From positions 1 through 64,000 of the forward strand of contig URWW01000004.1 of NCBI GenBank assembly GCA_900551665.1: DNA of 64,000 nt, read 5' to 3'. Made by a program: the position numbers and the translations under genes. Of the stretch, positions 54,470 to 63,888 are shown one piece after another. The DNA is from an uncultured Collinsella sp. (lineage in GTDB: Bacteria; Actinomycetota; Coriobacteriia; Coriobacteriales; Coriobacteriaceae). Below the pieces are notes generated by a model, which was not told the DNA's origin, made no database searches, and saw only the letters and a program-made list of their open reading frames with translations. The first letter of the stretch is position 1; the number at the start of each line of letters is the position of its first letter.

Positions 54470-55273
54470 ATGCCGCGCGAGGACACGCAGCACCACACTG
54501 ACTTGGAAATCTCGAATGCCGACGAGGAGTCGGGTGAGCCTGACTGTATAGGCCCGGCGGAGCTGTCGGGCACCTCGGATGGGTCGGGAGATTTGGATGG
54601 AGGGGCGAGGTTCCTCATCGCGGGCTTACGACCCCTCGACTTTGTCAAGCGCATAGCCATCATCCTCATCGGTTCGGCCATCTTCACGTTTGGCGTTCAC
54701 AACATCCATAACGTCACAGGTATCACCGAGGGCGGCATCATCGGCCTCGTGCTGTTCGGCAACCATTGGTTCGGTATCCCCTCGTCGATTGTGTCGCCAG
54801 TGCTGGACTGCCTGTCCTACGCGGTGGCGTTCAAAGTGCTCGGCGGCGGCTTTTTGGGTTGGTCCGCCGTGGCCACGGTGTCGGTTGCGGGCTTTTACCG
54901 CCTTTGGGAGTCCATGCCGCACATGCTGCCCAACCTCACCGACAGGCCCCTGATCGCCGCCGTGCTCGGAGCGCTGTTCGTGGGCGTGGGCGTGGGCCTG
55001 GTGATACGCCAGGGCGCCTCGGCGGGCGGCGATGACGCGTTGGCGCTGTCCATTTCCAAGATCACGGGTTGGCGCGTGGGCCGCTGCTACCTGTTCACCG
55101 ACCTCTCGGTGCTCGCCCTCTCGCTCACTTACATCCCCGTTGTGAAAATCGCCTTCTCGCTCATCACGGTGACGATATCCTCCGCGGTGATCGATGTCGT
55201 GAAGGACGCCTCATGGGATCATGTCGAGCAATTCGCCGAATGGCTGCGAGAGAGGCGCCGCGCACGGGCGTAG
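54470..55273 (+). CDS. YitT-family membrane protein
   Basis: A 267-residue protein. A 45-residue polar N-terminus precedes five membrane helices, with HNIHNVTGITEGGIIGL (near 84-100) as the YitT N-terminal signature and RQGASAGGDDALAL near 182. The C-terminus after the last helix is short and basic; the DUF2179 domain that many YitT proteins carry is missing. Function unknown. Start at ATG 54470; the GGGAG before it is a little far. Confidence 0.75.
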   Translation: MPREDTQHHTDLEISNADEESGEPDCIGPAELSGTSDGSGDLDGGARFLIAGLRPLDFVKRIAIILIGSAIFTFGVHNIHNVTGITEGGIIGLVLFGNHWFGIPSSIVSPVLDCLSYAVAFKVLGGGFLGWSAVATVSVAGFYRLWESMPHMLPNLTDRPLIAAVLGALFVGVGVGLVIRQGASAGGDDALALSISKITGWRVGRCYLFTDLSVLALSLTYIPVVKIAFSLITVTISSAVIDVVKDASWDHVEQFAEWLRERRRARA

Positions 55274-55356
55274 GCATGCTGGCCGCCCGCGGCACGCGGC
55301 GCATGAGTCGAGATGGGGTCGAGACGATTCGGCGTCGGCGTTTCTGTTCCATGTAC

Positions 55357-55390
55357 GGGGCACTCCATGCAAGTGGAGTGCCCCGTTTGT
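55357..55390 (+). terminator. Terminator before gatC
   Basis: GGGGCACTCCA / TGGAGTGCCCC with a 6-base loop, then GTTTGTCT. It overlaps the gatC promoter region. Confidence 0.75.
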
Positions 55391-55391
55391 C

Positions 55392-55397
55392 TATAAT
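55392..55397 (+). promoter_or_regulatory. -10 box of gatCAB
   Basis: TATAAT, 36 bases before the gatC ATG. No -35 at the standard distance because the terminator stem occupies that position. Confidence 0.6.
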
Positions 55398-55432
55398 GGA
55401 GCGATTGCCCGGAAGAACCGAAAGGAGCGCAC

Positions 55433-55747
55433 ATGGCGGCACTGACCGAAGACGACGTGCGCACGATCGCCGATTACGCGACCATCGCGCTCGATGAGGC
55501 CGAGCTCGCCGCGATGACGTCGTACTTGAACGACGCCGTGGCCATGCTCGAGCCCATACTGGATTATGCGGCCGAGGACGTCGAGCCGACGTTTCACCCG
55601 GACGGCGGCATCGCGAATGTGATGCGGTCCGATCAAGCCGACGCGGGTCGCGCCCTCGGCATCGATGAGGCGCTCTCCAACGCCGCCTCTGCGCGTGACG
55701 GCCAGTTTCGCGTGCCCTCGATCATGGGCGATGGAGGTGAGCGCTGA
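55433..55747 (+). CDS. gatC: Asp-tRNA(Asn)/Glu-tRNA(Gln) amidotransferase subunit GatC
   Basis: A 104-residue helper subunit (MAALTEDDVRTIADYATIAL, then YLNDAVAMLEPILDY). It stabilises GatA. Overlaps gatA by one base. Confidence 0.92.
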   Translation: MAALTEDDVRTIADYATIALDEAELAAMTSYLNDAVAMLEPILDYAAEDVEPTFHPDGGIANVMRSDQADAGRALGIDEALSNAASARDGQFRVPSIMGDGGER

Positions 55748-57261
55748 TGGCGACATTCATCGATTCCCTCACCGCCGCGGATATCGCGGCGGGTGTGCGA
55801 GCGGGAGAGTTCAGCGCCGTCGAGGTGGCCCGTGCGGCGTTGTCCGCCATCGATGCGCGCGAGCCGGAGGTTCAGGCGTTTCTCCAGGTCACGCCCGAGG
55901 TGGCGCTCGGTGCCGCTGCCCGTGTGGACGCGCTCCGCGCCGCCGGCGAGCCCCTGCCGCCGCTGGCCGGCGTCCCCCTCGCCATCAAGGACAACATGAA
56001 TATGTTGGGCACGCGCACCACCTGCGCCTCCCGTATGCTGGAGGCCTACGAGTCGCCCTATACCGCCACGTGCGTCCAGCGCATGCTCGATGCGGGCTGC
56101 GTCCCGCTCGGCAAGGCCAATATGGACGAGTTCGCGTTCGGTTCCTCCACGGAGAGCTCGGCGTTTCACCGTACGAACAACCCATGGGACCTCGAGCGCG
56201 TTCCCGGCGGCTCCTCCGGCGGCTCGGCCGCGGCGGTCGCCGCGGGCATGGCAGCACTTTCCCTGGGATCGGATACCGGTGGTTCGATTCGCCAGCCTGC
56301 AGCGCTTTGCGGCGTGGTGGGCATGAAGCCAACATACGGAACCGTGTCGCGTTACGGTGTGGTGGCGTTCGGATCTTCGCTTGACCAGGTCGGTCCGTTC
56401 GGCCGCACGACCGCCGACGTCGCGCTCTCCCTAGATGCGCTCGTGTCCGGCGGACGCGATACATGCGACGGCACGAGCAGGGATGTCGAGGCCTCCTTTG
56501 CCGCACATCTCGAGGATGGAGTCGCGGGCAGGCGCGTGGGCATCGTCCCGGCGTTCATGGAGGCCGCGGGCCTTGCGCCCGAGGTGAGGCGCGCCGTGGA
56601 GCGCGCCGCCCGCTCGCTTGCCGATCAGGGCGCCGAGCTTGTCGAGGTCGATTTGCCGCACCTCGATGCGGCGATCGCCGCCTACTACGTGATCGGGCCC
56701 GCCGAGGCGTTCTCCAATCTCGCCCGTTTCGACGGCGTCCGCTACGGATATCAGGAGCCCGGCTGCGCGAGCCTGGCCGAGCAAAGCGCCAAGAGCCGTG
56801 CGCGCGGCTTCGGCGCCGAGGCCAAGCGCCGTCAGCTACTCGGCGCCTACCTGCTGTCCTCGGGGGTGTACGACAAGTACTACTTCGCCGCGCAGAAGGC
56901 CCGTACGCTCATCACCGACGACTACGCCCGTGCGTTTGAGCAGGTCGATGCGATTCTCATGCCGGCGAGTCCGACGGCCGCCTTCAGGTTCGGGGAATTG
57001 TCCGATCCTACGCAGATGTATCTGTCGGACCTGTTCACCATCTCGATCAACATCGCCGGCAACGGCGGCGTCACGGTGCCGATGGGCTTGGGCGAAGATA
57101 CAGGCATGCCCGTTGCGGCCCAGCTGGTCGGCAAGCCGTTTGACGACGTGCGCCTGCTGTCCTTTGCTCGCGCCGTCGAGCGCGCCGCGACGGAGGCGGG
57201 CACCGCTTCGGTCCTGCCCGTCGCCCCCGCGTTCGTCGAGAAGGGAGGTGAGCTCGCATGA
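55747..57261 (+). CDS. gatA: Amidotransferase subunit GatA
   Basis: A 504-residue amidase-signature enzyme that releases ammonia from glutamine. The catalytic Lys is in PLAIKDN and the Ser-cisSer pair is in GSDTGGSIR and GGSSGGSA. It feeds ammonia to GatB. ATGA overlap links it to gatB. Confidence 0.94.
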   Translation: MATFIDSLTAADIAAGVRAGEFSAVEVARAALSAIDAREPEVQAFLQVTPEVALGAAARVDALRAAGEPLPPLAGVPLAIKDNMNMLGTRTTCASRMLEAYESPYTATCVQRMLDAGCVPLGKANMDEFAFGSSTESSAFHRTNNPWDLERVPGGSSGGSAAAVAAGMAALSLGSDTGGSIRQPAALCGVVGMKPTYGTVSRYGVVAFGSSLDQVGPFGRTTADVALSLDALVSGGRDTCDGTSRDVEASFAAHLEDGVAGRRVGIVPAFMEAAGLAPEVRRAVERAARSLADQGAELVEVDLPHLDAAIAAYYVIGPAEAFSNLARFDGVRYGYQEPGCASLAEQSAKSRARGFGAEAKRRQLLGAYLLSSGVYDKYYFAAQKARTLITDDYARAFEQVDAILMPASPTAAFRFGELSDPTQMYLSDLFTISINIAGNGGVTVPMGLGEDTGMPVAAQLVGKPFDDVRLLSFARAVERAATEAGTASVLPVAPAFVEKGGELA

Positions 57262-58946
57262 GGGAGCTCAGCGAAGTCCTGAAGGATTGGGAGGCCGTCA
57301 TCGGTCTGGAGATCCACACCGAGCTCACGACGCTCGAGACCAAGATGTTCTGCGGTTGCAAGCTCAGCCATGACGACGCGCCGAACACGCACGTTTGCCC
57401 CGTATGCCTCGGCATGCCCGGCGCGCTGCCCGTGCCCAACCGCCGTGCCATCGAAAGCATCGTGAAGGCGGGTCTCGCCACGAACTGCGAGATCCAAAAG
57501 CACTCGATGTTCTATCGCAAGCATTACTTCTATCCCGATATGGCCAAGAACTTCCAGACCACTCAGGGCCCCGTGGCGTTTTGCATGCACGGCCGTCTGG
57601 ACCTGGAAGTCTCCGGTCGCGGTGCCGCTGAGCGTCCTGAGTGCGCGTTCGGCGAGGCGGAGGCGACCAGCCTTGCGAGCGCGAGTGCGAACGCCGTGGG
57701 CCTGTCGCGCCAGATGGCCGAGGGGCTGCCCGAGGGCGTGGAGGTTTCCGACGTTGCGCTTGGGGGCATGGGCTCCTACGATACCGCCGGCATTGCCGTT
57801 CCCGAGCGTCGCGAGGACGGTTCCTACAGCGTGCCCATCCGCATCTTGCGCATCCACATGGAGGAGGATGCCGCCAAGATGGTGCATGTGGGTGGCGCCG
57901 AGGGCCGCATCGGCGGCGCCGCGGAGAGCCTCGTGGACTACAACCGCTGCGGTACCCCGCTCATCGAGCTCGTCACCGAGCCCGACCTGCGCACGCCCGA
58001 AGAGGCGCGCCTGTTCATGGAGAAGCTGCGCCGCATCTTCCTGACCATCGGTATCTCGGATTGCTCTATGGAGAAGGGGTCCATGCGCTGCGACGGCAAT
58101 GTGAGCCTGCGCCGTCGCGGGGAGACGGGTCTGGGAACTAAAACGGAGCTCAAGAATCTCAACAGCTTCAAGGCCCTGCACGACGGCTTGGCTTACGAGA
58201 TCTGCCGTCAGGCGGAGGTGCTGGAAAGCGGTGGGACGATCTACCAGGAGACGCGCCATTGGGAGCCTTCCCGCAAACGCACCGTGGTGATGCGCGTGAA
58301 GGAGACCGCGGACGATTACCGCCTGTTCCCCGATCCCGATCTGGAGCCGTTCGACCTGTCCGACGAGTTCATCGAGCATTGCCGCGCGGAGCTGCCCGAG
58401 CTGCCGGATGCCAAGCGCGATCGCATCGAGCGCGAGTTCGGCGTCAAGCGTGCCGACGCCGAGCAGCTGGCCGGCGACCCCATGACGGCCGCGTTCTTCG
58501 AGGAGGCCGCCGCGGGCCTTTCCGGCAAGGCTGCCCAGACGGTCGCGAATCTCGTAGTGAACGAGCTGGCCGCATATCTCAAGGCTTCTGGAGTGGTGCT
58601 GGGGGAGAGCGGCATCGCGCCGGCGCAGGTGGCCTCGCTTGCCAAGTTGCTCGCCTCCGATGCGATTTCGAGCAACCAGGCGCACGAGGTGTTCGAGGCC
58701 ATGGCGGCAAGCGGCGACGACCCCGAGAAGATCGTGGACGAGCGTGGCATGCGCCAGGTGAGCGATGCCGGTGCGCTGCAGCCCATCGTGGACGAGGTAC
58801 TCTCAGCATGTGCGGACCAGGCCCAGCAGTATCGCGACGGCAATCAAAAGGTCATCGGGTTTTTGGTGGGCCAGTGCATGAAGGCGAGCCGAGGCAAGGG
58901 CAACCCCAAGCTCTTCAACGAGTTGCTGCGCGCGAGCCTGAGCTAA
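57258..58946 (+). CDS. gatB: Amidotransferase subunit GatB
   Basis: A 562-residue subunit, longer than the usual ~480-500. VIGLEIHTELTT at the start, YNRCGTPLIELVTEPD in the middle and the C-terminal YqeY-type helical domain are in place. The extra length is an insertion at about 116-188, between GRLDLEV and RILRIHMEEDA. GatB phosphorylates and amidates the misacylated tRNA. It starts inside the gatA stop. Confidence 0.93.
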   Translation: MRELSEVLKDWEAVIGLEIHTELTTLETKMFCGCKLSHDDAPNTHVCPVCLGMPGALPVPNRRAIESIVKAGLATNCEIQKHSMFYRKHYFYPDMAKNFQTTQGPVAFCMHGRLDLEVSGRGAAERPECAFGEAEATSLASASANAVGLSRQMAEGLPEGVEVSDVALGGMGSYDTAGIAVPERREDGSYSVPIRILRIHMEEDAAKMVHVGGAEGRIGGAAESLVDYNRCGTPLIELVTEPDLRTPEEARLFMEKLRRIFLTIGISDCSMEKGSMRCDGNVSLRRRGETGLGTKTELKNLNSFKALHDGLAYEICRQAEVLESGGTIYQETRHWEPSRKRTVVMRVKETADDYRLFPDPDLEPFDLSDEFIEHCRAELPELPDAKRDRIEREFGVKRADAEQLAGDPMTAAFFEEAAAGLSGKAAQTVANLVVNELAAYLKASGVVLGESGIAPAQVASLAKLLASDAISSNQAHEVFEAMAASGDDPEKIVDERGMRQVSDAGALQPIVDEVLSACADQAQQYRDGNQKVIGFLVGQCMKASRGKGNPKLFNELLRASLS

Positions 58947-58983
58947 CGCCGCGCGGATCCGGGCTTCCGGTGCGGTTCGCAAG

Positions 58984-59018
58984 AAAAAACCGCTGGTGGC
59001 GTGATCGCTACCAGCGGT
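58984..59018 (-). terminator. Terminator of ssrA
   Basis: ACCGCTGGTGGC / GCTACCAGCGGT, one mismatch, 6-base loop. On the minus strand it is followed by a T-run (complement of AAGAAAAAA at 58981-58989). Confidence 0.85.
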
Positions 59019-59026
59019 GTCTCTTG

Positions 59027-59393
59027 TGGTGGAGGCACGGAGAATCGAACTCCGGTCCACGAAAGTTCCCTGATTGGCATCTCCAGGCTCAGTCACTCAT
59101 TTAGTCTCGGACACGTTGCGCGGAGCGACACGCTCGCGGCGTCCCAACCGGTTCAGTCTTAGCCTTGGCCATACCGATTACGTGCCAAGGAGCGTTCCCC
59201 TAAAATGACGTCGCGCCGGTGTCGGGGAAATCACCGGGTTGACGCGCCGCTATATATTAAGCAGCGAGAGCCAGCTGGGGCTCAAAAGAAGAATTCTTGT
59301 CAATTCATTTTGACAGTACCCCTGTTTTACGTGGCGAGGAGACCACGGCCTGCTTCCTCTCTCAGAACTATCGTGTCGAAACCAGTTGCCCCC
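59027..59393 (-). ncRNA. ssrA: tmRNA
   Basis: The minus-strand sequence begins GGGGGCAACTGG, a typical tmRNA opening, and ends CCTCCACCA with a TTCGATTC T-loop. The 5' and 3' ends form the tRNA-like acceptor stem. The tag peptide, read from 59301 to the stop at 59257, is DKNSSFEPQLALAA. The resume codon is inferred because the codon before GAC is not distinctive. It rescues stalled ribosomes. A plus-strand frame through this region is spurious. Confidence 0.93.
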
Positions 59394-59672
59394 TTTTTAG
59401 GTGGTCGTTGGGATTCGCTTAAGTTCAGACCATTCATCAGCGCAATTCGCGCCATGCCGGTCGAGGGCGAATCCTCTTTCTGGTGCCGCAAGCGGCAACG
59501 ACCTGTCAAAGTACGCGGATTGCGCCCGAGGCACAAATCCGTAGTTGGAAAGTGTACCACGGAAGAAGCACGATCGGGAAACCACGACCCGCGGAGCTCA
59601 AATTTTGGATGGACATTCGTTCATGTTCCTGTGCCCATGGGGTACAAGGGCTTCAGGATGAAAGGAGCTCCG

Positions 59673-60545
59673 ATGCAAGACAAGGCGAAAAACGCTGGGA
59701 AGGTCGCAATCGTTTTGGAAGGCGGTAGCTTCCGCGGTGAGTTTACCGCGGGCGCGCTCGACGTTCTCATGGAAAACGGCGTCGAGGTTGCGGCATGCTA
59801 CGGCACGTCTGCCGGAGCGCTTAACGGCTTGAACTATAAGAGTCGGCAGATCGGGCGCGTTAATCGCGTCAACCTCGCATTTTGCAACGATCCTCGCTAC
59901 ATGGGCGCCCAGTCGCTCATGACCACGGGCTCGATGGTTGGGTACGATTTCATCTTGAACGATGTGCAAGACCGCCTCGATCCGTTTGACAACGAGGCGT
60001 TTTTTGCCAACCCCATGGAGATGTACGCCTGCGCAACGGACATCGTATTCGGTACTGCGGCGTACCTGCCCGTTCGGGATGCGACCTTGGACATCGATGC
60101 CGTGCGTGCTTCGACCTCGCTTCCCTTGGTGACCAAGCCTGTCGAGATCGATGGGCATCTCTACCTCGACGGTGGCACTGCGGATTCGGTCCCAGTTGAG
60201 CATGTGCTCGAGAACGCGGGTTTCGATCGTGCGATTGTAGTGCTCACGCAGGATCGGTCCTACCAGAAGAGCCCGTACGGGCTGATGGGCGCTGCCCGCG
60301 CCGCGTACGCCGGGTACCCCTATTTGCTCGAAGCCATGGAGAACCGTCACGAGCGGTATAACGAGCAGCGCGAGCACATCTGGGAATATGAGCGCGCCGG
60401 CCGCGCCCTCGTCCTTGCCCCGCCGGTCCCAGTCGAGGTAGCCCATGTCGAGCACGATACCGAGAAGTTGCTGAATCTCTATATCCAGGGCCGTCAGGAG
60501 GCAAAGCACCGTTTGGGCGAGATACGGGAGTTCGTCGGACGTTAG
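59673..60545 (+). CDS. Patatin-like phospholipase
   Basis: A 290-residue protein starting MQDKAKNAGKVAIVL after AAAGGAG. The oxyanion loop GGSFRGEF, the nucleophile motif GTSAG (GxSxG, near 49) and the DGG motif with the catalytic Asp (LDGGTADS) make a patatin fold. It should hydrolyse acyl ester bonds in lipids. The gap 59394-59672 upstream, next to ssrA, shows nothing else. Confidence 0.85.
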   Translation: MQDKAKNAGKVAIVLEGGSFRGEFTAGALDVLMENGVEVAACYGTSAGALNGLNYKSRQIGRVNRVNLAFCNDPRYMGAQSLMTTGSMVGYDFILNDVQDRLDPFDNEAFFANPMEMYACATDIVFGTAAYLPVRDATLDIDAVRASTSLPLVTKPVEIDGHLYLDGGTADSVPVEHVLENAGFDRAIVVLTQDRSYQKSPYGLMGAARAAYAGYPYLLEAMENRHERYNEQREHIWEYERAGRALVLAPPVPVEVAHVEHDTEKLLNLYIQGRQEAKHRLGEIREFVGR

Positions 60546-60552
60546 GGGCCAC

Positions 60553-60572
60553 GGCCCGCATGAGGGCCTTTT
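60553..60572 (+). terminator. Terminator of the patatin gene
   Basis: GGCCC / GGGCC with a 6-base loop, followed by TTTT. Confidence 0.6.
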
Positions 60573-60593
60573 CCTCACAACAGATCAAACCGA

Positions 60594-60628
60594 CCGCCGC
60601 CTGTGCAGAAGTTCTGCACAGGCGGCGG
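60594..60628. repeat. Perfect 17-base inverted repeat before rplM
   Basis: CCGCCGCCTGTGCAGAA (60594-60610) / TTCTGCACAGGCGGCGG (60612-60628) with a single-base centre. It ends seven bases before the -35 of rplM. There is no T-run. It may act as a terminator-like barrier or regulator site. Confidence 0.65.
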
Positions 60629-60635
60629 AAAACGT

Positions 60636-60663
60636 TTGACTTGCCGCATATAGGGGTTATTAT
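60636..60663 (+). promoter_or_regulatory. Promoter of rplM-rpsI
   Basis: TTGACT (60636-60641), 16 bases, TATTAT (60658-60663). This is the clearest -35/-10 pair in the window. Confidence 0.65.
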
Positions 60664-60727
60664 TGACAGGTTACTTTCCAGAGCCCCGTGAAACTCTGTT
60701 AAGACACGTACTGTACATGGAGGAAAA

Positions 60728-61171
60728 GTGATTCTTAAGTCGACTCACTACGCCAAGCAGGGTGAGGTTACCCGCAACTGGGTCCTCATCGATGCCGAGG
60801 GCGCCACGCTGGGCCGTCTCGCTGCCCAGGTTGCCAAGATTCTGCGCGGCAAGAACAAGCCCCAGTTCACGCCCAACTCCGACTGTGGTGACTTCGTGGT
60901 TGTCATCAACGCCGATAAGGTCCAGCTTACCGGTAACAAGGCCGACCACAAGACCTACTACCGTCACTCCGGCTACAATGGCGGCCTCAAGGCGGAGTCC
61001 TTCCGCCAGGCTATGGAGAAGCACCCGGAGAAGGTCATCGAGCGCGCTGTTCGCGGCATGCTCCCCAAGACGGCCCTCGGCCGCAAGCAGCTGACCAAGC
61101 TCAAGGTCTACGCTGGCGCCGAGCATCCGCACGCTGCTCAGAACCCCGTTAAGATCGAGCTGGAGGGCTAA
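60728..61171 (+). CDS. rplM: 50S ribosomal protein L13
   Basis: A 147-residue protein starting at GTG 60728 after [38 protein letters not shown] and [13 protein letters not shown] are the L13 blocks. Followed by rpsI after 3 bases. Confidence 0.96.
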   Translation: MILKSTHYAKQGEVTRNWVLIDAEGATLGRLAAQVAKILRGKNKPQFTPNSDCGDFVVVINADKVQLTGNKADHKTYYRHSGYNGGLKAESFRQAMEKHPEKVIERAVRGMLPKTALGRKQLTKLKVYAGAEHPHAAQNPVKIELEG

Positions 61172-61174
61172 AAG

Positions 61175-61570
61175 ATGGCTGAGAACACCGTTGTTTACTA
61201 CGGCACCGGCCGTCGCAAGAACGCCGTTGCTCGTGTCCGTATCGTCCCCGGCACCGGTAAGGTGACCATCAACAAGCGTGACGCCGAGGAGTACTTCGGC
61301 CGTCATCAGCTCGTTGAGGATGCCCTCGCCCCGTTCAAGGTGACCGACACTCTCGGTTCCTTCGACGTCATCGCCCTGTGCGATGGTGGCGGCATCACCG
61401 GTCAGTCCGGCGCCCTGCGTCTGGGTATCGCCCGCGCTCTTCTCGAGGCTGGCGACTACCGCGCCGACCTCAAGCGCGCTGGTTTCCTCACCCGCGACGC
61501 CCGTGTCGTCGAGCGCAAGAAGTGCGGCCTCAAGAAGGCCCGTCGCGCGCCTCAGTTCTCCAAGCGCTAA
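61175..61570 (+). CDS. rpsI: 30S ribosomal protein S9
   Basis: A 131-residue protein. [15 protein letters not shown] at the start and the C-terminal [12 protein letters not shown] tail that reaches the decoding site are diagnostic. Operon with rplM. Confidence 0.96.
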   Translation: MAENTVVYYGTGRRKNAVARVRIVPGTGKVTINKRDAEEYFGRHQLVEDALAPFKVTDTLGSFDVIALCDGGGITGQSGALRLGIARALLEAGDYRADLKRAGFLTRDARVVERKKCGLKKARRAPQFSKR

Positions 61571-61603
61571 GGCGTTTGCAGAAACGTTTCCAGTATGGAA
61601 ATG

Positions 61604-61634
61604 GGCCTGCCGAGTTATTCGGCAGGCCTTTTTT
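61604..61634 (+). terminator. Terminator of rplM-rpsI
   Basis: GGCCTGCCGA / TCGGCAGGCC with a 5-base loop, followed by a six-base T-run. Confidence 0.9.
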
Positions 61635-61733
61635 GTACCATTGTGTCGGCATGGCGCTTCTGCGAGCAGAGCGGGGAGCCGTGTCCAGATCAGCCGACGT
61701 CGCATCGACGCCGGATGTACGGAAGGATTGCGA

Positions 61734-63071
61734 ATGAAGTACTTCGGAACCGACGGTTTCCGCGGTGAGGCGGGAACCACCCTCACCGTCGAGCATGCTT
61801 ATAAGATCGGCCGTTATGTCGGTTGGTATTACGGTGCCCGCCAGGGGCGCAAGGCCCGTATCGTGGTGGGCAAGGATACGCGCCGCTCGAGCTACATGTT
61901 CGAGTCCGGTCTCGTTTCGGGCCTGGTCGCCTCGGGCGCCGATGCCTATATGCTCCACGTCATCCCGACTCCGGGTGTCGCCTACGAGACGATCGACGGT
62001 CGCTTCGATTGCGGCATCATGATCTCCGCCAGCCACAACCCCTATACCGACAACGGCATCAAGCTCATGAACTGCGACGGTTGCAAGATGGACGAGGAGG
62101 TGCTCGAGCTCATCGAGGCGTACATCGATGGCGAGAGCGAGGTGCCCTTCGCCACCGGCGACGAGATCGGCTGCACGGTCGATTACATGCAGGGTCGCAA
62201 CCGCTACATCGCGCACCTCATCGCGAGTGCCAATTTCTCCCTGCAGGGCATGAAGATCGGGTTGGATTGCGCGAACGGTTCGGCTTCGTCCGTCGCCAAG
62301 CCCGTGTTCGACGCTCTCGGTGCCGACGTGCGCGTGATCAGCAACGCTCCCGACGGATTCAACATCAACGTCGATTGCGGGTCGACCCATATCGAGCGCC
62401 TGCGTCGTCATGTCGTCGAGCAGGGGCTTGACGTCGGCTTCGCCTATGACGGCGATGCCGATCGCTGCCTTGCGGTCGATGAGCGGGGCAACATCGTCGA
62501 CGGCGACCTGATCCTGTATGTGTGCGGTGTTTACCTGCACAAGCATGGGCGCCTTGCCGCTGGCACCGTCGTGCCCACCGTCATGAGCAACCTCGGTCTG
62601 TTCAAGGCGTTCGATCGGGCGAACCTGAGCTATGAGACCACTCCGGTTGGAGATAAATACGTGACCGCCTGCATGCGCGAGCACGGCTACAGCCTCGGCG
62701 GCGAGCAGTCGGGCCACGTCATCTTCGGCGATATCGAGACGACGGGCGACGGTATCATGACGTCCCTGCGCATCATGGAGGTCCTGCGTGCCGAGCGTGA
62801 GACGCTCTCTCAGCTGTGCGCCCCGGTGAAGATCTTCCCGCAGGTGCTCGTCAACGTCCGAAGCGAGCACAAGGCGGAGCTCGACTCTTGCGAGCCCGTC
62901 TGGGAAGCCGTGCGCTCGGTCGAGGAGAGGCTCGGCGATCGCGGACGCGTCTTGGTCCGCACTTCCGGCACGGAGCCGCTCATCCGCGTGATGGCGGAGG
63001 CCGAGACCCAGCAGGAGGCTCAGGACGCCGTGGATTCCATCGTCGCGGTTGTGGAGCGCGAGCTGCCTTAA
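61734..63071 (+). CDS. glmM: Phosphoglucosamine mutase GlmM
   Basis: A 445-residue phosphohexomutase making glucosamine-1-phosphate for cell-wall synthesis. YFGTDGFRGEAG at the start, ISASHNP with phospho-Ser100, DGDADRCL near 240 and RTSGTEPLIRVM near the end are all present. Start at ATG 61734 after GGAAGGA. It neighbours other amino-sugar genes. Confidence 0.95.
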   Translation: MKYFGTDGFRGEAGTTLTVEHAYKIGRYVGWYYGARQGRKARIVVGKDTRRSSYMFESGLVSGLVASGADAYMLHVIPTPGVAYETIDGRFDCGIMISASHNPYTDNGIKLMNCDGCKMDEEVLELIEAYIDGESEVPFATGDEIGCTVDYMQGRNRYIAHLIASANFSLQGMKIGLDCANGSASSVAKPVFDALGADVRVISNAPDGFNINVDCGSTHIERLRRHVVEQGLDVGFAYDGDADRCLAVDERGNIVDGDLILYVCGVYLHKHGRLAAGTVVPTVMSNLGLFKAFDRANLSYETTPVGDKYVTACMREHGYSLGGEQSGHVIFGDIETTGDGIMTSLRIMEVLRAERETLSQLCAPVKIFPQVLVNVRSEHKAELDSCEPVWEAVRSVEERLGDRGRVLVRTSGTEPLIRVMAEAETQQEAQDAVDSIVAVVERELP

Positions 63072-63140
63072 GGCCCTGCCGATTGTTCGTCCGCGAGTGT
63101 TCGCGATAGAATGATGGGGCTGTTTTTACAAGGGAGTTCG

Positions 63141-63638
63141 ATGTTCACCAGCTTTTTCAAAACACTGGGTGTCGGCGGGCGCACGACGGTTCTCGCCGCA
63201 CCTCTTGCCGGTCATGTGATTCCGCTGTCCGAAGTCAGGGACCAGATGTTCGCCAAGGGTCTGCTTGGACAGGGCGTCGCGATCGTCCCCACGGATGGTC
63301 GCGTGGTCGCCCCGTGCGATGGAAAAGTGGAGGCTATTTTCCCGACGGGTCATGCCGTCGCCATGCACACGGTCGACGGGCTCGACGTGCTGATTCACGT
63401 CGGCCTTGATACCGTCAAGCTCGAGGGCAGGCACTTCAAGGTGAATGCGGCGGTGGGCGACACCGTTGCCCGCGGCGATGTGCTCATCGAATTTGACCGC
63501 GAGGCGATTTCGGGTGAGGGGTACGATCTGACGGTCCCGATCCTCATCTGCAACTCCGCCGAGTTTGCCAGCATCAAGGGAAACGTCGGGGAGGACGTTG
63601 CCGAGCTTGATCAGGTTTTGATCGCACGGTCCCGATAG
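63141..63638 (+). CDS. crr: PTS glucose-type EIIA component
   Basis: A 165-residue IIA(Glc) protein. APLAGHVIPL, then GVAIVPTDGRVVAPCDG, and the phosphorylated His86 in LIHVGLDTV with a partner His71 in TGHAVAMH. It passes phosphate from HPr to a sugar permease and may regulate carbon use. AAGGGAG stands before the ATG. The cognate permease is not in the window. Confidence 0.93.
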   Translation: MFTSFFKTLGVGGRTTVLAAPLAGHVIPLSEVRDQMFAKGLLGQGVAIVPTDGRVVAPCDGKVEAIFPTGHAVAMHTVDGLDVLIHVGLDTVKLEGRHFKVNAAVGDTVARGDVLIEFDREAISGEGYDLTVPILICNSAEFASIKGNVGEDVAELDQVLIARSR

Positions 63639-63659
63639 GGCGCCGCAAACGATTTCCAG

Positions 63660-63690
63660 CAAGGCCCCCGGAATGTCCGGGGGCCTTGCA
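63660..63690 (+). terminator. Possible terminator after the EIIA gene
   Basis: CAAGGCCCCCGGA / TCCGGGGGCCTTG with a 3-base loop; the tail CAATTCT is poor in T. Confidence 0.55.
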
Positions 63691-63852
63691 ATTCTGATGG
63701 CGAGCGGCGAATATAGATATGTTCGGGCGGATTCCACCCGAACCGTCGTGGACGGGCAGGGGCCTCGACACGGCGGGGTTTCGAGCTTTGCGCGCCCTCG
63801 CCCTGGATGACGCGCGTCTCACGTTGGTTGAGGCCGACGAGGCCCACATGGA

Positions 63853-63870
63853 CCGAGATGAGCATCTCGG
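63853..63870. promoter_or_regulatory. Operator-like palindrome before nagB
   Basis: CCGAGATG-AG-CATCTCGG, perfect 8-base arms, directly before the AAAAGGAG site of nagB. A GntR-type (NagR-like) operator is plausible. Confidence 0.4.
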
Positions 63871-63888
63871 AGAAAAGGAGCGCTGTAC

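Noticed and set aside
59205..59672. Plus-strand coding extension upstream of the patatin gene
   Set aside because: It runs across the tmRNA gene and has no ribosome site; the true start is the ATG at 59673 behind AAAGGAG.
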